Positions 1 through 7,686 of a stretch of 64,000 nucleotides of DNA are shown here, piece after piece. A program made the translations under genes and the position numbers. The first letter of the stretch is position 1, and each line of letters starts with the position of its first letter. This DNA comes from Oleisolibacter albus (GTDB lineage: Bacteria > Pseudomonadota > Alphaproteobacteria > Azospirillales > Azospirillaceae), in assembly GCF_003336875.1 (NCBI RefSeq), contig NZ_QGNJ01000018.1, forward strand, positions 1 through 64,000. Reading direction: 5' to 3'. The notes below the pieces were generated by a model. It saw only the letters and a list, made by a program, of their open reading frames with translations. It did not search any database and was not told the origin of the DNA.

Positions 1-288
1 CTGGCGCTGAAGAAGGCCGGCTGGGGTGTCGGCGATCTCGACCTGATCGAGGCCAACGAGGCCTTCGCCGCCCAGGCCCTGGCCGTCAACAAGGATCTGG
101 GCTGGGACCCGGCCAGGGTCAATGTCAATGGCGGCGCCATCGCGCTCGGCCACCCCATCGGCGCCTCCGGCGCCCGCGTGCTGACCACCCTGCTGTTCGA
201 AATGCAGAAGCGCGGCGCCAGAAAGGGCCTCACAACCCTCTGCATCGGCGGCGGCATGGGCGTCGCCCTCTGCGTCGAACGCGGCTGA
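1..288 (+). CDS. Acetyl-CoA acetyltransferase (thiolase), C-terminal part
   Basis: The reading frame is open from the first base and ends in TGA at 286-288, giving the last 95 residues of a thiolase. Visible family motifs are the NEAFA segment, the active-site His in [17 protein letters not shown], and the C-terminal catalytic Cys region [10 protein letters not shown]. Degradative and biosynthetic thiolases both carry these motifs, so the enzyme could be an acetoacetyl-CoA thiolase of polyhydroxybutyrate synthesis (PhaA) or of fatty-acid or ketone metabolism; the missing N-terminus prevents a decision. The family is cytoplasmic. It converges with sbcC, and two hairpins lie between them. Confidence 0.93.
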   Translation: MALKKAGWGVGDLDLIEANEAFAAQALAVNKDLGWDPARVNVNGGAIALGHPIGASGARVLTTLLFEMQKRGARKGLTTLCIGGGMGVALCVERG

Positions 289-309
289 TCCCGCCTGCTT
301 CGAGACATC

Positions 310-330
310 CGGGCGGGGGCATCCCGCCCG
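310..330. terminator. GC-rich hairpin after the thiolase gene
   Basis: A perfect 8-bp inverted repeat (CGGGCGGG / CCCGCCCG) with a 5-nt loop starts 22 nt after the thiolase stop. No T-tract follows, so it is a possible rather than a typical intrinsic terminator. Confidence 0.45.
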
Positions 331-407
331 GTTCCCGACCCGTCTGACACCGGCTCCAGCCTAGGCCGCGGACCGGGAAACCCACGCCCCGGTCCAGGTC
401 GGACGGT

Positions 408-447
408 GGCGGAAGGGCCAGTCCGCCGCACGGCTGGCCCTTCCGCC
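408..447. terminator. 14-bp stem hairpin between convergent thiolase and sbcC
   Basis: The arms at 408-421 and 434-447 (GGCGGAAGGGCCAG and its complement) are perfectly paired around a 12-nt loop. It lies between two convergent genes, 30 nt beyond the sbcC stop, so a bidirectional terminator role is likely although no T-run is present. Confidence 0.6.
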
Positions 448-476
448 CCTACCCCGTCACCCTCACACGGGCAGGA

Positions 477-3400
477 TCACGGCGCCGCCAGGAGATCGGC
501 GGGCGAGCGCAGCCGCAGACAGGAGCGTCCGCCCCCCGTCCGCTGCACCTGCACCTGGACACCCAGCCGTTCGGTCAGGGCATCCACATGGCTGATGACG
601 CCGATCTGGCGGCCCGAAGCCTGCAACGTCTCCAGGCAGCCGATGGCCAGATCCAGGCTGGCCGGATCGAGCGCCCCGAACCCCTCGTCGATGAACAGGG
701 TGCCGATGGAGGCCCCGCCGCCGACCAGACCCGAGAGGCCCAGCGCCAGGGCCAGCGACACCAGGAAACTCTCGCCGCCCGACAGGCTGTGGACGCTGCG
801 CACCTCCAGCGCCATGTCGCGGTCCACCACCTGGATCTCCAGCGCACCGGGATCGTTGCCGACGCGGGTGCGCTCCAGCCGGTAGCGCGGGGCCAGCATG
901 GCCAGATGGTGGTTGGCCTCCTGCAGCAGCACGTCCAGGCTGAGGGCCTGGGCATAGTTCTGGAAGCGGGCGCCGTTGGCACTGCCGATGACCTCCGCCA
1001 GCCCGCCCCAGAGCTGCACCCGCTCCTGCTGCGCCAGCAGACGCTGTCCGACACGGGCGGCCTGGGCCCTGGCGTCCTCATGCCGCTGCTGTTGCAGCCG
1101 CAGCGTCTGGGTCCGATCCTGGGCCGCGGCCAGGGTCTGGCGATCCTGTTCCAGCGCCGCCAGCACCGCCGCACGGTCCTGGGCCGGCCGGCCGGCAGCC
1201 GCGTGGGCCTCCATCTGGCGCTGCCGGTCCTCCAGCACCGAGCCCGCCTCCTCCACCCGGCGGCGCGCCTGGTCCAGCCGCGCGCGCTGCCCGGCGGCCC
1301 AGTCCGGCCCCAGCGCCAGCAGCGCCGCCACCTCCGCCCGCGACCGCCCGGCCAGTGCCAGCAGCGGCCTGAAGCTCTCCTCTGCCGCTGCCAGCGCAGC
1401 GGCGGCGGCAGTATCGGCCTGGGCCGCGGCGGCGGCATTGCCCTCGGCCTGGGCCAGCGCCTCCCGCGTGCGGGCCAAGGCCGCGTCAGCCGCTTCCCGC
1501 CGGCGGCGGGCCGTCTCCACCCGGTCGCGGGCGGTGGCCTCCAGGGCGTCGGGATCGTCGGCGCCGATCAGGTCGTGCCGCTGCCGGCGCAGGGCCTCGA
1601 TCTCGGCCGCCAGCTGCGCCGCGCGCTCGCCGGCATCGGCATGGTCCGCCGCCAGGGCCGCGATCCGCCGCGTCTGCTCCTCCATCCCGGCCCGGGCCAG
1701 TGACAGGCGTCCGGCCAGATCGGACTGGGCCTGCCGCCGGGCGGCATATTGCTCCACCCAGCCGTCGAGCTCGGCCGCCAGGGCCGTGGGGTCGGCAGCC
1801 AGCCGGGCCTCCCAGCCGCTGACCGGGGCCAGCCCCCCGGCCAGATCGCGGCCCTGTTCCGCCGCTTCGGCCCGCAGCCGCTCCATCTCCGCCTGCAACC
1901 CGTCGACCCGCGCCGCGGCGGCCATGTGCTTCGCCTCCGCCGCCGCCAGTCCGGCCAGGGCCTTGCCATGGGCGGTCCCGGCCTCCGCCAGGGCCGCCAC
2001 CAGAGCCGCCCGCTGCCGGTCCGCGGCCAGCGCCGCCGCCTCCCGCTCCTGGCCGCGGGCCAGATCGTGGGTAGCCACCGTAACGGCCTGCGCCAGCCGG
2101 TCGAGCAGCGCCGCCGTGATGTCGCCCGCATCGGCGGCGCAGTCGCGGGGAAGCCGGGGCCGCAGCGCCGCCCAGCGCGGGCCGGCCTCGGCCCGCAGCT
2201 GCTGTGCCCGCGCCCGGTCCGCCGCCAGACGTCGACGGTCCTCGCCCGCGGCACGGTCGGCGGCCTCGATCCCGGCGCGCTCCGTCAGCAGTGCCGCGAT
2301 GCGGCCGTCCAGATGCTCCTGCTCCCGGCCCAGGGCGTCGCGGCGCGGGTCGCGCGGCGGCTGCGGCTGGCGGTAGGGATGATCCAGACTGCCGCAGACG
2401 GGACAGGGCGCGCCCTCGGCCAGGGTGGCGCGCAGATCCGCGGCATCGCGCCCGTCCGCCGCGGCGAACACATCCAGCAGGCGCCGCAGGCCGCGCAGTT
2501 CCCCCTGCGCACCGGCCAGGTCCAGCGCCAGGGCCGGCAGGCGTGCGGCCCGGTCCGCCGCCTGCCGGTCGAGGGCGGCCTCGGCGGCGTCCACGGCGGC
2601 CAGGGTGTCGGCGGCGCCGGCCAGCGCCTTGGCCGTCTCCTGCGCCTGCCGCAGATCCTCCAGCCGGCCGGCGGCGGCGAGCCGGGCCGCGGTGGCCGTG
2701 GCGGCATCGGGGGCCGGCGGCAGCGATGCCAGGGTCCGGTCCGCCTGCTGCCGCGCCAGGTCTGCCTCCAGCGCGGTGCTGCGCCAGTCCAGCACCGGCC
2801 GGGCGGCCTCGTCGCGGGCGGCCTGGGCCTGTTCCCGCTCCAGCTCCGTGCGCCGCAGGGCCTGGCGCGTGCGCGCGGCCCGGCCCAGCAGTTCCGACCA
2901 GCGGGGCCAGCCATCGGCCAGGGCACGGCGGGGCGCCGCCGCATCGAGCCAGCCCGCCACCGCGGCCAGGGCGGCCTCGTCCCGGCTCAGGACCGTGCGG
3001 CGCTGTTCCAGATCGTCCCGCGCCTCGGCCAGCGCGCGGGACAGGCGGTCGAGCCCCTGCCCGGCGCGCTGCTGCTGGTCGGCCAGGGCGGACAGGCGCA
3101 CATCCAGCGCCCGCGCCGCGGTCAGGGCCGGCAGACGCGCGGCCTGATCCGTCTCGGCCGCGGCCAGGACGGCCGCTGCCGCTCCGGCCTGCGCCGCCGC
3201 TTCGCCAGCCGCCTGCCGGGCGGCGGCCACGGCGTCCCGGTCGTGCTGCACCTGGCGCGCCGCCGCGGCGCCGGCCGCCTCCGCCCGGTCCAGCGCCGCC
3301 AGCGGCACCGACAGGGGCTGCACCTGGTCAAAGGCCGCCAGCTGCGCCGCCTCGGGGGCCAGGGCCGTCAGCGCCGCCCGGGAATCGGCCAGGATCTGCG

Positions 3401-4232
3401 TCTGCGCCGCCACCCGCGCCGCCAGGGCCGCCGCCTGATCGTGCCAGGCGAGGTCGCGGCCCAACGCCTGCACCGCCTGCTCCAGCGCCGCCGTCCCGGC
3501 CCGGGCCGCCGCCAGGGCCGACGCGATCTCCGCCTCCTGCTCGGGGGTCGGCAGGGTGATCTGGCCCAGCCCCTCCTCGATCTGGCGCAGGCGCTCGCGC
3601 TCGGCCGACGCCCGCTGGTAGGCCAGACGGGAGATGCGGGCATAGATGCCGGTGCCGGTCAGCCGGGCCAGGATCTCGGCCCGCTCATTGCCCTTGGCCT
3701 TGAGGAAGCCGGCGAAATCGCCCTGGGCCAGCAGCACCGTGCGGCGGAACTGGGCGAAGTTCAGGCCCAGCTTCTCCTCCACCGCCGCCAGCACCGCCGT
3801 CGTGCCTTCGGCCAGGACCAGACCGTCCGCCGCCTGCATCAGCGCCATGCGTACCGGCTGCAAGCGGCCGTCGGCCCGGTCGCGCGCCCGGCGCACCGAC
3901 CAGCGCGCCCGGTAGCGCCCCCCGTCGATGCCGAGGAAATCCACCTCGGCGAAGCCGGCGGCGGCGCCGCGGCGCAGGATGCCGCGGGGATCGGCGATGC
4001 TGATCTGGTCGGGGTCGCCGTCGCGGCCGAAGACCGCCGTCCCCGCCGGCAGCCGCGGCATGGCGTTGAACAGCGGCAGGCAGAGCGCATCCAGCAGCGT
4101 GCTTTTGCCGGCGCCGGTGGGGCCGGTGATGGCGAAGAGACCGGCCGTGGCCAGCGGCCCGGCGGCCAGATCCAGGGCGAAGGGACCGGCCAGACTGGCC
4201 AGATTCTCCCCGCGGACAGCCAGAATCCTCAT
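477..4232 (-). CDS. sbcC: Exonuclease SbcC, ATPase subunit (Rad50-like)
   Basis: This 1251-residue SMC-type ATPase pairs with SbcD to open and degrade DNA hairpins and double-strand ends. The N-terminus has a Walker A (GPTGAGKST, residues 37-45). A very long Ala/Arg/Glu-rich coiled coil follows, broken near residue 610 by a zinc hook CPVC. The C-terminus carries the ABC signature LSGGESFL and Walker B LFIDEGFGALD. The length is typical or slightly long for alphaproteobacterial SbcC. Its ATG overlaps the sbcD stop by 4 bp (ATGA), so the pair is translationally coupled with sbcD first. The Ala-rich middle is ordinary high-GC coiled coil. Confidence 0.96.
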   Translation of the reverse strand: MRILAVRGENLASLAGPFALDLAAGPLATAGLFAITGPTGAGKSTLLDALCLPLFNAMPRLPAGTAVFGRDGDPDQISIADPRGILRRGAAAGFAEVDFLGIDGGRYRARWSVRRARDRADGRLQPVRMALMQAADGLVLAEGTTAVLAAVEEKLGLNFAQFRRTVLLAQGDFAGFLKAKGNERAEILARLTGTGIYARISRLAYQRASAERERLRQIEEGLGQITLPTPEQEAEIASALAAARAGTAALEQAVQALGRDLAWHDQAAALAARVAAQTQILADSRAALTALAPEAAQLAAFDQVQPLSVPLAALDRAEAAGAAAARQVQHDRDAVAAARQAAGEAAAQAGAAAAVLAAAETDQAARLPALTAARALDVRLSALADQQQRAGQGLDRLSRALAEARDDLEQRRTVLSRDEAALAAVAGWLDAAAPRRALADGWPRWSELLGRAARTRQALRRTELEREQAQAARDEAARPVLDWRSTALEADLARQQADRTLASLPPAPDAATATAARLAAAGRLEDLRQAQETAKALAGAADTLAAVDAAEAALDRQAADRAARLPALALDLAGAQGELRGLRRLLDVFAAADGRDAADLRATLAEGAPCPVCGSLDHPYRQPQPPRDPRRDALGREQEHLDGRIAALLTERAGIEAADRAAGEDRRRLAADRARAQQLRAEAGPRWAALRPRLPRDCAADAGDITAALLDRLAQAVTVATHDLARGQEREAAALAADRQRAALVAALAEAGTAHGKALAGLAAAEAKHMAAAARVDGLQAEMERLRAEAAEQGRDLAGGLAPVSGWEARLAADPTALAAELDGWVEQYAARRQAQSDLAGRLSLARAGMEEQTRRIAALAADHADAGERAAQLAAEIEALRRQRHDLIGADDPDALEATARDRVETARRRREAADAALARTREALAQAEGNAAAAAQADTAAAAALAAAEESFRPLLALAGRSRAEVAALLALGPDWAAGQRARLDQARRRVEEAGSVLEDRQRQMEAHAAAGRPAQDRAAVLAALEQDRQTLAAAQDRTQTLRLQQQRHEDARAQAARVGQRLLAQQERVQLWGGLAEVIGSANGARFQNYAQALSLDVLLQEANHHLAMLAPRYRLERTRVGNDPGALEIQVVDRDMALEVRSVHSLSGGESFLVSLALALGLSGLVGGGASIGTLFIDEGFGALDPASLDLAIGCLETLQASGRQIGVISHVDALTERLGVQVQVQRTGGGRSCLRLRSPADLLAAP

Positions 4233-5599
4233 ACCCCCACCCCGCTCAGCAGATCGGCCGGCCGGGCGGCGGCCCCCTGCGTTGCTCCATCCGCCGCCCC
4301 GTCGGCCCCGGTACCGGACGAGGGGGCGGCGCCGGCCTCCCCGTCCTCCTCCCCGTGCCGGGCCGCCTCTTCCAGCTGGTGGAAGGCGGCCAGCAGGGCC
4401 GGATCGGGGTCGCGGCCGGCATAGCGGTCGGCATAGAGCCGGCGGAACACCTGCTCCGCCCGCAGCTGGGTCAGCGCCGTGGGCACCGCCCCGGCGGCGC
4501 CCAGATCCCCGTCGGCGGCGGCCTGTTCGGTCTGCAGCACCACCAGACGGTGGTTGCGCCCCTCCAGCGCCTGGTCGATCCGCTGGCGCAGCAGCGGTTC
4601 CGGCCGGTCGATGCGGACCTTGACCGCCAGGAAGGGCTGCTGTTCCGCCGGCCCGTCGAAGGGATCGAGCCGGCGCAGCCGGTCCAGCACGGCGTCCAGC
4701 GGCTCCGCGGCGCCGCTGCCGGGCAGCCGCACCACCGCAACCGAGCGCGGCACCGGCAGCACGGTCAGCCGCGGCGGCTGCCCGGCGGCGAGATCGGCCA
4801 GCACCACCTGATGGCGGTAGCCGGCCTCGTCCGTGGCCAGCGGCAGCGGCGAGCCGGCATAGCGCACCCCCTCCTGTCCGCCCACGGCCTGGGCCCGGTG
4901 CAGATGGCCCAGCGCCACATAGTCGAACCGGCCCAGCAGCACCTCCGCCGGCACATGCTCCTGCCCGCCGACGAAGACCCGCCGCTCGCTGTTGGCCGAG
5001 GGCAGGCAGCCGGCGGCGTAGAGATGGCCGGTGGCCAGCACCGGCACGCCGGGACAGTCGGCCGCCAGCCGCGCCCGCGCCAGATCATGGGCCTGGTCAT
5101 AGACGGCGCGCATGGAAGCCAGCCAGGGGTCCTCCCCCGCCGTGCCGGCACTCAGCAGGTCGGCCGGACGCAGGAAGGGCACGGCGGCGCACAGGCCCAG
5201 CATCTCGGCCCCGCGGCGCACCGGCACCAGCATGTGGGCTGCCGACAGGCGTCCGTCCGCGTCGCGGCGCACATGCCCGACCACATGCACATCGAGCGCC
5301 CGCAGGATCTCGGCCGGGGCCTGCAGGCGCTGGGCACCGTCATGGTTGCCGGCGACGACGACCACGGTGAGGCCGGGCCGGCGGCGGCCGATGCCGGCCA
5401 GGAAGCGGTAGAAGGCCGCCTGCGCCTCCGCCGCCGGATTCTGGTGGTCGAAGATGTCGCCGGCGATGACCAGCGCGTCGGGCCGCGTCTCCTCGACCCG
5501 GTCGCCCAGCCAGTCCAGGAAGCGGCCATGCTCATAGGCCCGGGAGAAACCGGCCAGGGAATGGCCGAGATGCCAATCGGCCGTGTGCAGAACCCGCAT
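4229..5599 (-). CDS. sbcD: Exonuclease SbcD, nuclease subunit (Mre11-like)
   Basis: This 456-residue calcineurin-fold nuclease partners SbcC in a complex that cleaves hairpins and protein-blocked DNA ends. The metal-binding motifs are visible: HTADWHLG (Asp8, His10), VIAGDIFDH, VAGNHDG and, further on, GHLH (residues AYVALGHLHRAQ region). The C-terminal third (after about residue 380) is Ala/Gly/Asp-rich and poorly conserved. It is the first gene of a two-gene operon with sbcC and overlaps it by ATGA. The region upstream holds unusual phased GGYGAC repeats. Confidence 0.95.
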   Translation of the reverse strand: MRVLHTADWHLGHSLAGFSRAYEHGRFLDWLGDRVEETRPDALVIAGDIFDHQNPAAEAQAAFYRFLAGIGRRRPGLTVVVVAGNHDGAQRLQAPAEILRALDVHVVGHVRRDADGRLSAAHMLVPVRRGAEMLGLCAAVPFLRPADLLSAGTAGEDPWLASMRAVYDQAHDLARARLAADCPGVPVLATGHLYAAGCLPSANSERRVFVGGQEHVPAEVLLGRFDYVALGHLHRAQAVGGQEGVRYAGSPLPLATDEAGYRHQVVLADLAAGQPPRLTVLPVPRSVAVVRLPGSGAAEPLDAVLDRLRRLDPFDGPAEQQPFLAVKVRIDRPEPLLRQRIDQALEGRNHRLVVLQTEQAAADGDLGAAGAVPTALTQLRAEQVFRRLYADRYAGRDPDPALLAAFHQLEEAARHGEEDGEAGAAPSSGTGADGAADGATQGAAARPADLLSGVGV

Positions 5600-6066
5600 G
5601 CGCTTCCCCTGCCCTTCTCATGCCCGTGCCCCGGGAGCCGCCGAGCATAGAGGCTTCCGCGCCAGGGGCAAGGCCGCGGCCGGAGGCTGGATAACGGGGA
5701 CCGGTCAGCGCGCGGCAAACGCAACCGCAGGCGACGCCAAGGCGACCAAAGGCGACGTTAAGGTGACCAAAGGTGACGTTAAGGCGACATCCGCGCGGGG
5801 GCATGTCGCGACTCAGGCCCTTGATGCAAAAAGGTTTTTATTCCTTACCGCGACAAAGGCGACACAAAGCCGTGTTGGGGATCAGGTTGCGTCACCGTCG
5901 CCGATCCAGGCCGGACAGGACACACGATTCCATAGCTATTCTCCGTTTCCGCCGCAGTGCAGACCTTTCGCATTCACCCTGTCCAAGACCCGCCCCCGGT
6001 CAGAGAGGCCCTGCCAGCAGAGCACAAAACAGGAATTTTGTCATCAGTCCACGAGACTGCGGCCGA
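5600..6066. other. Intergenic region upstream of sbcD with GGYGAC repeats
   Basis: No convincing gene is seen here. Frames across it translate the short repeats into artificial-looking peptides. It contains the phased repeat block (5730-5790), a further GCGACAAAGGCGACACAAA stretch near 5850-5870, an A/T-rich patch at about 5826-5845, and a weak ACAAAA/TTTTGT inverted repeat at 6024-6041 that could end transcription of the DUF2892 gene. Confidence 0.6.
5731..5790. repeat. Helically phased GGYGAC direct repeats (10-11 bp period)
   Basis: Six GGYGAC units occur head to tail with spacing of alternately 11 and 10 bp, from GGCGACGCCAA through GGCGACAT. The core is a 21-bp unit (5741-5761) repeated once with C-to-T changes (5762-5782). 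A 10.5-bp average period places every GGYGAC on one face of the helix. The block is about 140-190 bp upstream of the sbcD start. What it binds is unknown. Confidence 0.7.
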
Positions 6067-6285
6067 TCAATCCCCCAGCGCCGCCCTGACGGCGCAATGG
6101 CCGTGATAGCCGGCCAGGGCCAGATAGGCACCGCCGGCCAGGGCCAGCAGATTCAGCAGCGGATTCGGCCGCGGCAGGGCGCCGGCAGCGGCCAGCCCCA
6201 ACCCGCCGGCCAGATACAGGCCGCGCTGGACGGTGGACAGGTTCTGTTCGCCGGCAAAGATCGGCAGCAGGGCGGCATCGCTCAT
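6067..6285 (-). CDS. Small DUF2892-type inner-membrane protein
   Basis: This 72-residue protein starts at an ATG preceded by AAGGAG with 7-nt spacing; longer in-frame extensions lack a ribosome site and read as GC-rich noise. Residues 15-40 and 44-66 form two hydrophobic helices, with the family-like NLSTVQRGLYLAGGLGL and the end GYHGHCAVRAALG. DUF2892 (YgaP membrane-domain-like) proteins are small membrane proteins of mostly unknown function, often near rhodaneses or redox genes; no such neighbour is seen here. It diverges from the PL14-like gene across a 313-bp gap holding a 22-bp palindrome. Confidence 0.75.
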   Translation of the reverse strand: MSDAALLPIFAGEQNLSTVQRGLYLAGGLGLAAAGALPRPNPLLNLLALAGGAYLALAGYHGHCAVRAALGD

Positions 6286-6598
6286 GGCAAGGCTCCTTGT
6301 GGATGGCGCGATGGAAGCGGGATGGCCGGGTCGGCATAGGCCCGGAGGGCGGCGGGGGCCGCACCAGGAACCAACGCCAGGACCGGGCCGACGGTTCCCG
6401 GCAGTCCGGGCAGACCACCCCGATCGGGGTGGTCCGCATGGGCCGGCCCTGCCACGGCCGGGCGGGCCCCTACCGCCGCCGGCCAGCTTGGCCGCCAGCG
6501 GTGGCGTCACCACACTCTCCAGCGGTTCCGGCCTGTCGGGACCGCCGTTCCAGGCCACCGGTCCCGGCTGTGCCGGGGCCGCTGTTCAGGAGGACCCG
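6286..6598. other. Divergent promoter region, DUF2892 / PL14-like gene
   Basis: There is no gene here: the frames continuing upstream of both neighbours have no ribosome site and no family-like sequence. The notable element is the perfect 22-bp palindrome at 6413-6434. I see no clear -35/-10 pair. Confidence 0.55.
6413..6434. promoter_or_regulatory. Perfect 22-bp palindrome, candidate operator
   Basis: GACCACCCCGA is followed directly by its exact complement TCGGGGTGGTC with no loop, which suits a dimeric DNA-binding protein better than a terminator. It lies midway between two divergent genes. No regulator gene is adjacent, so the binding factor is unknown. The unit length and symmetry recall MerR-family sites, but no -35/-10 pair is visible around it. 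Confidence 0.5.
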
Positions 6599-7513
6599 GT
6601 GCCGACGATCCTGCATGCCCTGCGGCTGTCCCTGGTGCTGGCCGCCCTGCTGCCCGCGCCCGCCAGCCTTGCCGCCACAGCCGCCACGACCGACCCGTCC
6701 GCCATGACGGCCGGGGCACCCTGGCCGGACACATGCCTGACGCCGGTCTGGAGCCCGGACGAGGACAAGGTCGCCCGCTGGTTCGCCAGCCCCCGGGTCC
6801 GGCCCGGCACCGCGCCGGACGGCAGCCGCGCCGTGGAGATCACGGCCCAGGGGGGCCAGCCCAACCCCATCGCCCAGATCCTGGCCCCGGCCGGCAGCCT
6901 CAAGGCCGAGGCCGCCCGCATCAGCGTGGAGATGCTGCTGGAGCCGGACTACGCCTTCAATCCCCAGGGCTCGGCCAAATTTCCCCTGGGACTGTGGGGC
7001 GGGGAGAAGGGCTGTCTCAGCGGCGGCTGCGGCGCCGCCCGGCAGACCGGGTTCTCGGTGCGGCTGACCCACCGCCAGGGCGGCGACCGCGCCGCCCCCT
7101 CGCTCTATTCCTATCACCTCAACCGGGCCGGGGACCGCGGCGACCAGGCCTATGGCAAGGGCCTGCCGCTGGACGGTCTGTCCGGTGCCCCGGTCCAGGT
7201 GCCCACCGGCCGCTGGGTCCGGTTCGTGCTGGATGTCGTCCTGAACCATCCCGACCGGGAGGATGGCTGGATGCGGGCGCTGATGCTGGTGGATGGCCGG
7301 CCCGTCGCCGCCCGCCAGACCGGGGGCCTGCGCTTCCGCGACCGGGCCGAGTGGCAGATCCGCGGCCCCATCCTGACCGACATGTGGGGGGGCGACATCA
7401 AACGTCCGGCCAACTTCCCGCCGCGGACCGAGCGGGCCTGGTATCGCGGCTTCCGCATCGCCGTCCCGGGACAGCGCTGCCCCGGCACACCGGGTTTCTT
7501 ACAAAAAGATTAA
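6599..7513 (+). CDS. Secreted polysaccharide-lyase-family-14-like protein
   Basis: This 304-residue protein begins at a GTG with AGGAGG five nt upstream. Residues 1-26 form a Sec signal peptide ending PASLA-A. The mature part has the PL14/jelly-roll pattern: KFPLGLWGGEKGC (residues about 131-143), a PTGRWVRFVLDVVLN strand and GWMRALMLVDGRPV. The next stretches are LTDMWGGDIKRP and a closing AWYRGFRIAVPG strand. PL14 enzymes cleave alginate or glucuronan by beta-elimination; activity here is inferred from pattern only. Two Cys pairs could form disulfides in the periplasm. It stands alone between divergent and downstream unrelated genes. Confidence 0.65.
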   Translation: MPTILHALRLSLVLAALLPAPASLAATAATTDPSAMTAGAPWPDTCLTPVWSPDEDKVARWFASPRVRPGTAPDGSRAVEITAQGGQPNPIAQILAPAGSLKAEAARISVEMLLEPDYAFNPQGSAKFPLGLWGGEKGCLSGGCGAARQTGFSVRLTHRQGGDRAAPSLYSYHLNRAGDRGDQAYGKGLPLDGLSGAPVQVPTGRWVRFVLDVVLNHPDREDGWMRALMLVDGRPVAARQTGGLRFRDRAEWQIRGPILTDMWGGDIKRPANFPPRTERAWYRGFRIAVPGQRCPGTPGFLQKD

Positions 7514-7518
7514 CATAC

Positions 7519-7532
7519 TTGATATAGGTCAT
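7519..7532. promoter_or_regulatory. FNR/CRP-like box upstream of the diguanylate cyclase
   Basis: TTGATATAGGTCAT keeps the TGA-N6-TCA core of FNR/CRP-family sites in a locally A/T-rich stretch, about 150 bp upstream of the diguanylate cyclase start. It matches the left TTGAT arm fully and the right arm partly. The functional assignment is speculative. Confidence 0.3.
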
Positions 7533-7584
7533 CGCCGACACCTGCCCGCCGGTGCGTTTCTTGACCATACTGGGGGGCTACGCC

Positions 7585-7686
7585 ATGACCAAGGTCGTCA
7601 AGACCGGTTGTTCCAAACGCCGGAGCGGGGCGGTCAAGGGATCAGGGCGGCTCCCCGCCTCATCGCTGACCGGATCTTGCCGATGA
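7585..7686 (+). CDS. Possible 33-residue leader ORF before the diguanylate cyclase
   Basis: An ATG at 7585, preceded by a GGGGGG run about 6 nt upstream, opens a 33-codon frame rich in Lys, Arg and Ser. Its TGA overlaps the ATG of the diguanylate cyclase (ATGA at 7683-7686), the arrangement used for translational coupling. No homology is recognised. It may be a regulatory leader peptide or chance. Confidence 0.25.
   Translation: MTKVVKTGCSKRRSGAVKGSGRLPASSLTGSCR

Noticed and set aside
1749-4424. Very long plus-strand open frame (891 codons) opposite sbcC.
   Set aside because: It is the antisense shadow of the sbcC coding strand, caused by high GC; its translation is Arg/Gly/Gln-rich with no motifs.
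5583-6089. Plus-strand frame with KATKGDVKVTKGDVKATS repeats that looked like a repetitive protein.
   Set aside because: The peptide repeat is a by-product of the DNA repeat block; there is no ribosome site and no family-like sequence outside it, and it overlaps the sbcD start and DUF2892 end.
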